A DNA stretch of 64,000 nucleotides from Hyphomicrobiales bacterium (GTDB lineage: Bacteria > Pseudomonadota > Alphaproteobacteria > Rhizobiales > Rhizobiaceae): NCBI GenBank assembly GCA_900473175.1, contig UCKM01000008.1, positions 18,891-82,890 of the forward strand, given 5' to 3'. The notes beneath the pieces were generated by a model. It was given only the letters and a program-made list of their open reading frames with translations, had not been told where the DNA came from and searched no databases. A program made the position numbers and the translations under genes. Positions 63,563 through 64,000 of this stretch are shown here, piece after piece (within the stretch, counting starts at the first letter, position 1; each line of letters begins with the position of its first letter).

Positions 63563-64000
63563 TGGAAAGCTCCGGGCGATTGCATAATGTTGTCAGTGTG
63601 ATGTGCATGGTTGGGACGATCTTTCTCATGGTTAGTATCCATTCTTACGCTTTGACTTCAAGGACGAACGACCGGCGCGGCTTCCGACAACTTATCTCGT
63701 TTGTTGAGCCATGGGATTTCGGGGTCCGAGCCTTCTCTACGCGGCCATCCGACGAACGGCCCGAAACCCTTCTGTCTGCGAAGGCCTCCGCGGGGTGACG
63801 GCAGGGTCAATTTCCATGCCGACAGACGACTTGTTACCGCAACGGCCCTATATCCCACCGGGACGCTACGCCGTGCAGTCGCTATCCCGGCGCCGCCGTT
63901 AACTGGACGTTGGAGCAATCAACGCGGCCCTGGACAAGGTGGGACTATCCATCCGGAGCTGGAAGTCCAACGATCGCTTTTGGCGCATTGCTGCCGTTCG
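63563..64000. other. Right-edge stretch without a recognisable gene
   Basis: No frame has a ribosome site or a motif I know. The last 50 bases, read on the minus strand, begin CGAACGGCAGCAATGCGCCA and AAAGCGATCGTTGGAC, which resembles the short interspersed sequence noted near 12275-12315. Confidence 0.35.

Overview
The window reads as DNA from an alphaproteobacterium of the rhizobial type (Hyphomicrobiales; genus not decidable from sequence alone). The evidence is high GC content, many ATGA/TGATG gene overlaps, several ABC transporters with periplasmic binding proteins, a second-type nuo cluster resembling those known from rhizobial megaplasmids, and three 16-bp palindromes that fit the centromere (parS) consensus I recall for repABC replicons. 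No rRNA, tRNA or CRISPR array was found. The palindromes suggest, but do not prove, that the window lies on or next to a repABC megaplasmid or chromid.

Layout. 1-2.3 kb: end of a sugar-type operon (SIS-domain protein, PfkB kinase, MalK/UgpC-type ATPase). 2.3-4.1 kb: three small minus-strand genes, including a secreted protein with three cysteine-paired repeats. 4.1-9.3 kb: gene-poor, remodelled DNA with parS-like palindromes, a decayed serine recombinase, a few small ORFs and a 42-bp perfect palindrome. 9.3-21.1 kb: a signalling district with a Cache-type class III cyclase, a P5C-reductase-like gene, a Tat-exported superoxide dismutase, a four-gene minus-strand operon (DUF3365 heme-type sensor, hybrid histidine kinase, response regulator, receiver-cyclase) and an MHYT-GGDEF-EAL protein. 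21.3-21.9 kb: a histidine phosphatase.

22.4-39.0 kb: a complete respiratory complex I locus with unusual content. nuoJ, nuoK, two MrpD/NuoL-like antiporter proteins (with a small membrane protein between them), nuoM, nuoN and nuoABCDEFG run on the plus strand. nuoH, nuoI and a CBS-domain gene converge on them from the minus strand. This gives four antiporter-like subunits instead of the usual three.

39.4-47.9 kb: a divergent branched-chain-amino-acid-type (HAAT) ABC transport regulon. Minus strand: GntR regulator, TIGR04076 protein, aldo/keto reductase, binding protein. Plus strand: two ATPases, two permeases and an aldo/keto reductase fused to a RidA domain. It looks like a complete uptake-and-catabolism unit for an unknown compound. 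48.2-50.5 kb: OsmC, SRPBCC and methyltransferase genes. 50.6-54.8 kb: a ribose/fructose-type sugar ABC transporter whose two permeases are fused into one 751-residue protein.

54.8-64 kb: mixed accessory DNA. It holds remnants of an IS5-type transposase and a DUF1194 gene, an orphan Hcp (type VI secretion tube protein) followed by a TPR-methyltransferase, a MacB/Lol-like exporter with two different ATPases and one FtsX permease behind an exported protein, a truncated DedA gene and a glutathione S-transferase. All functions are inferred from motifs read by eye; no database search was possible.
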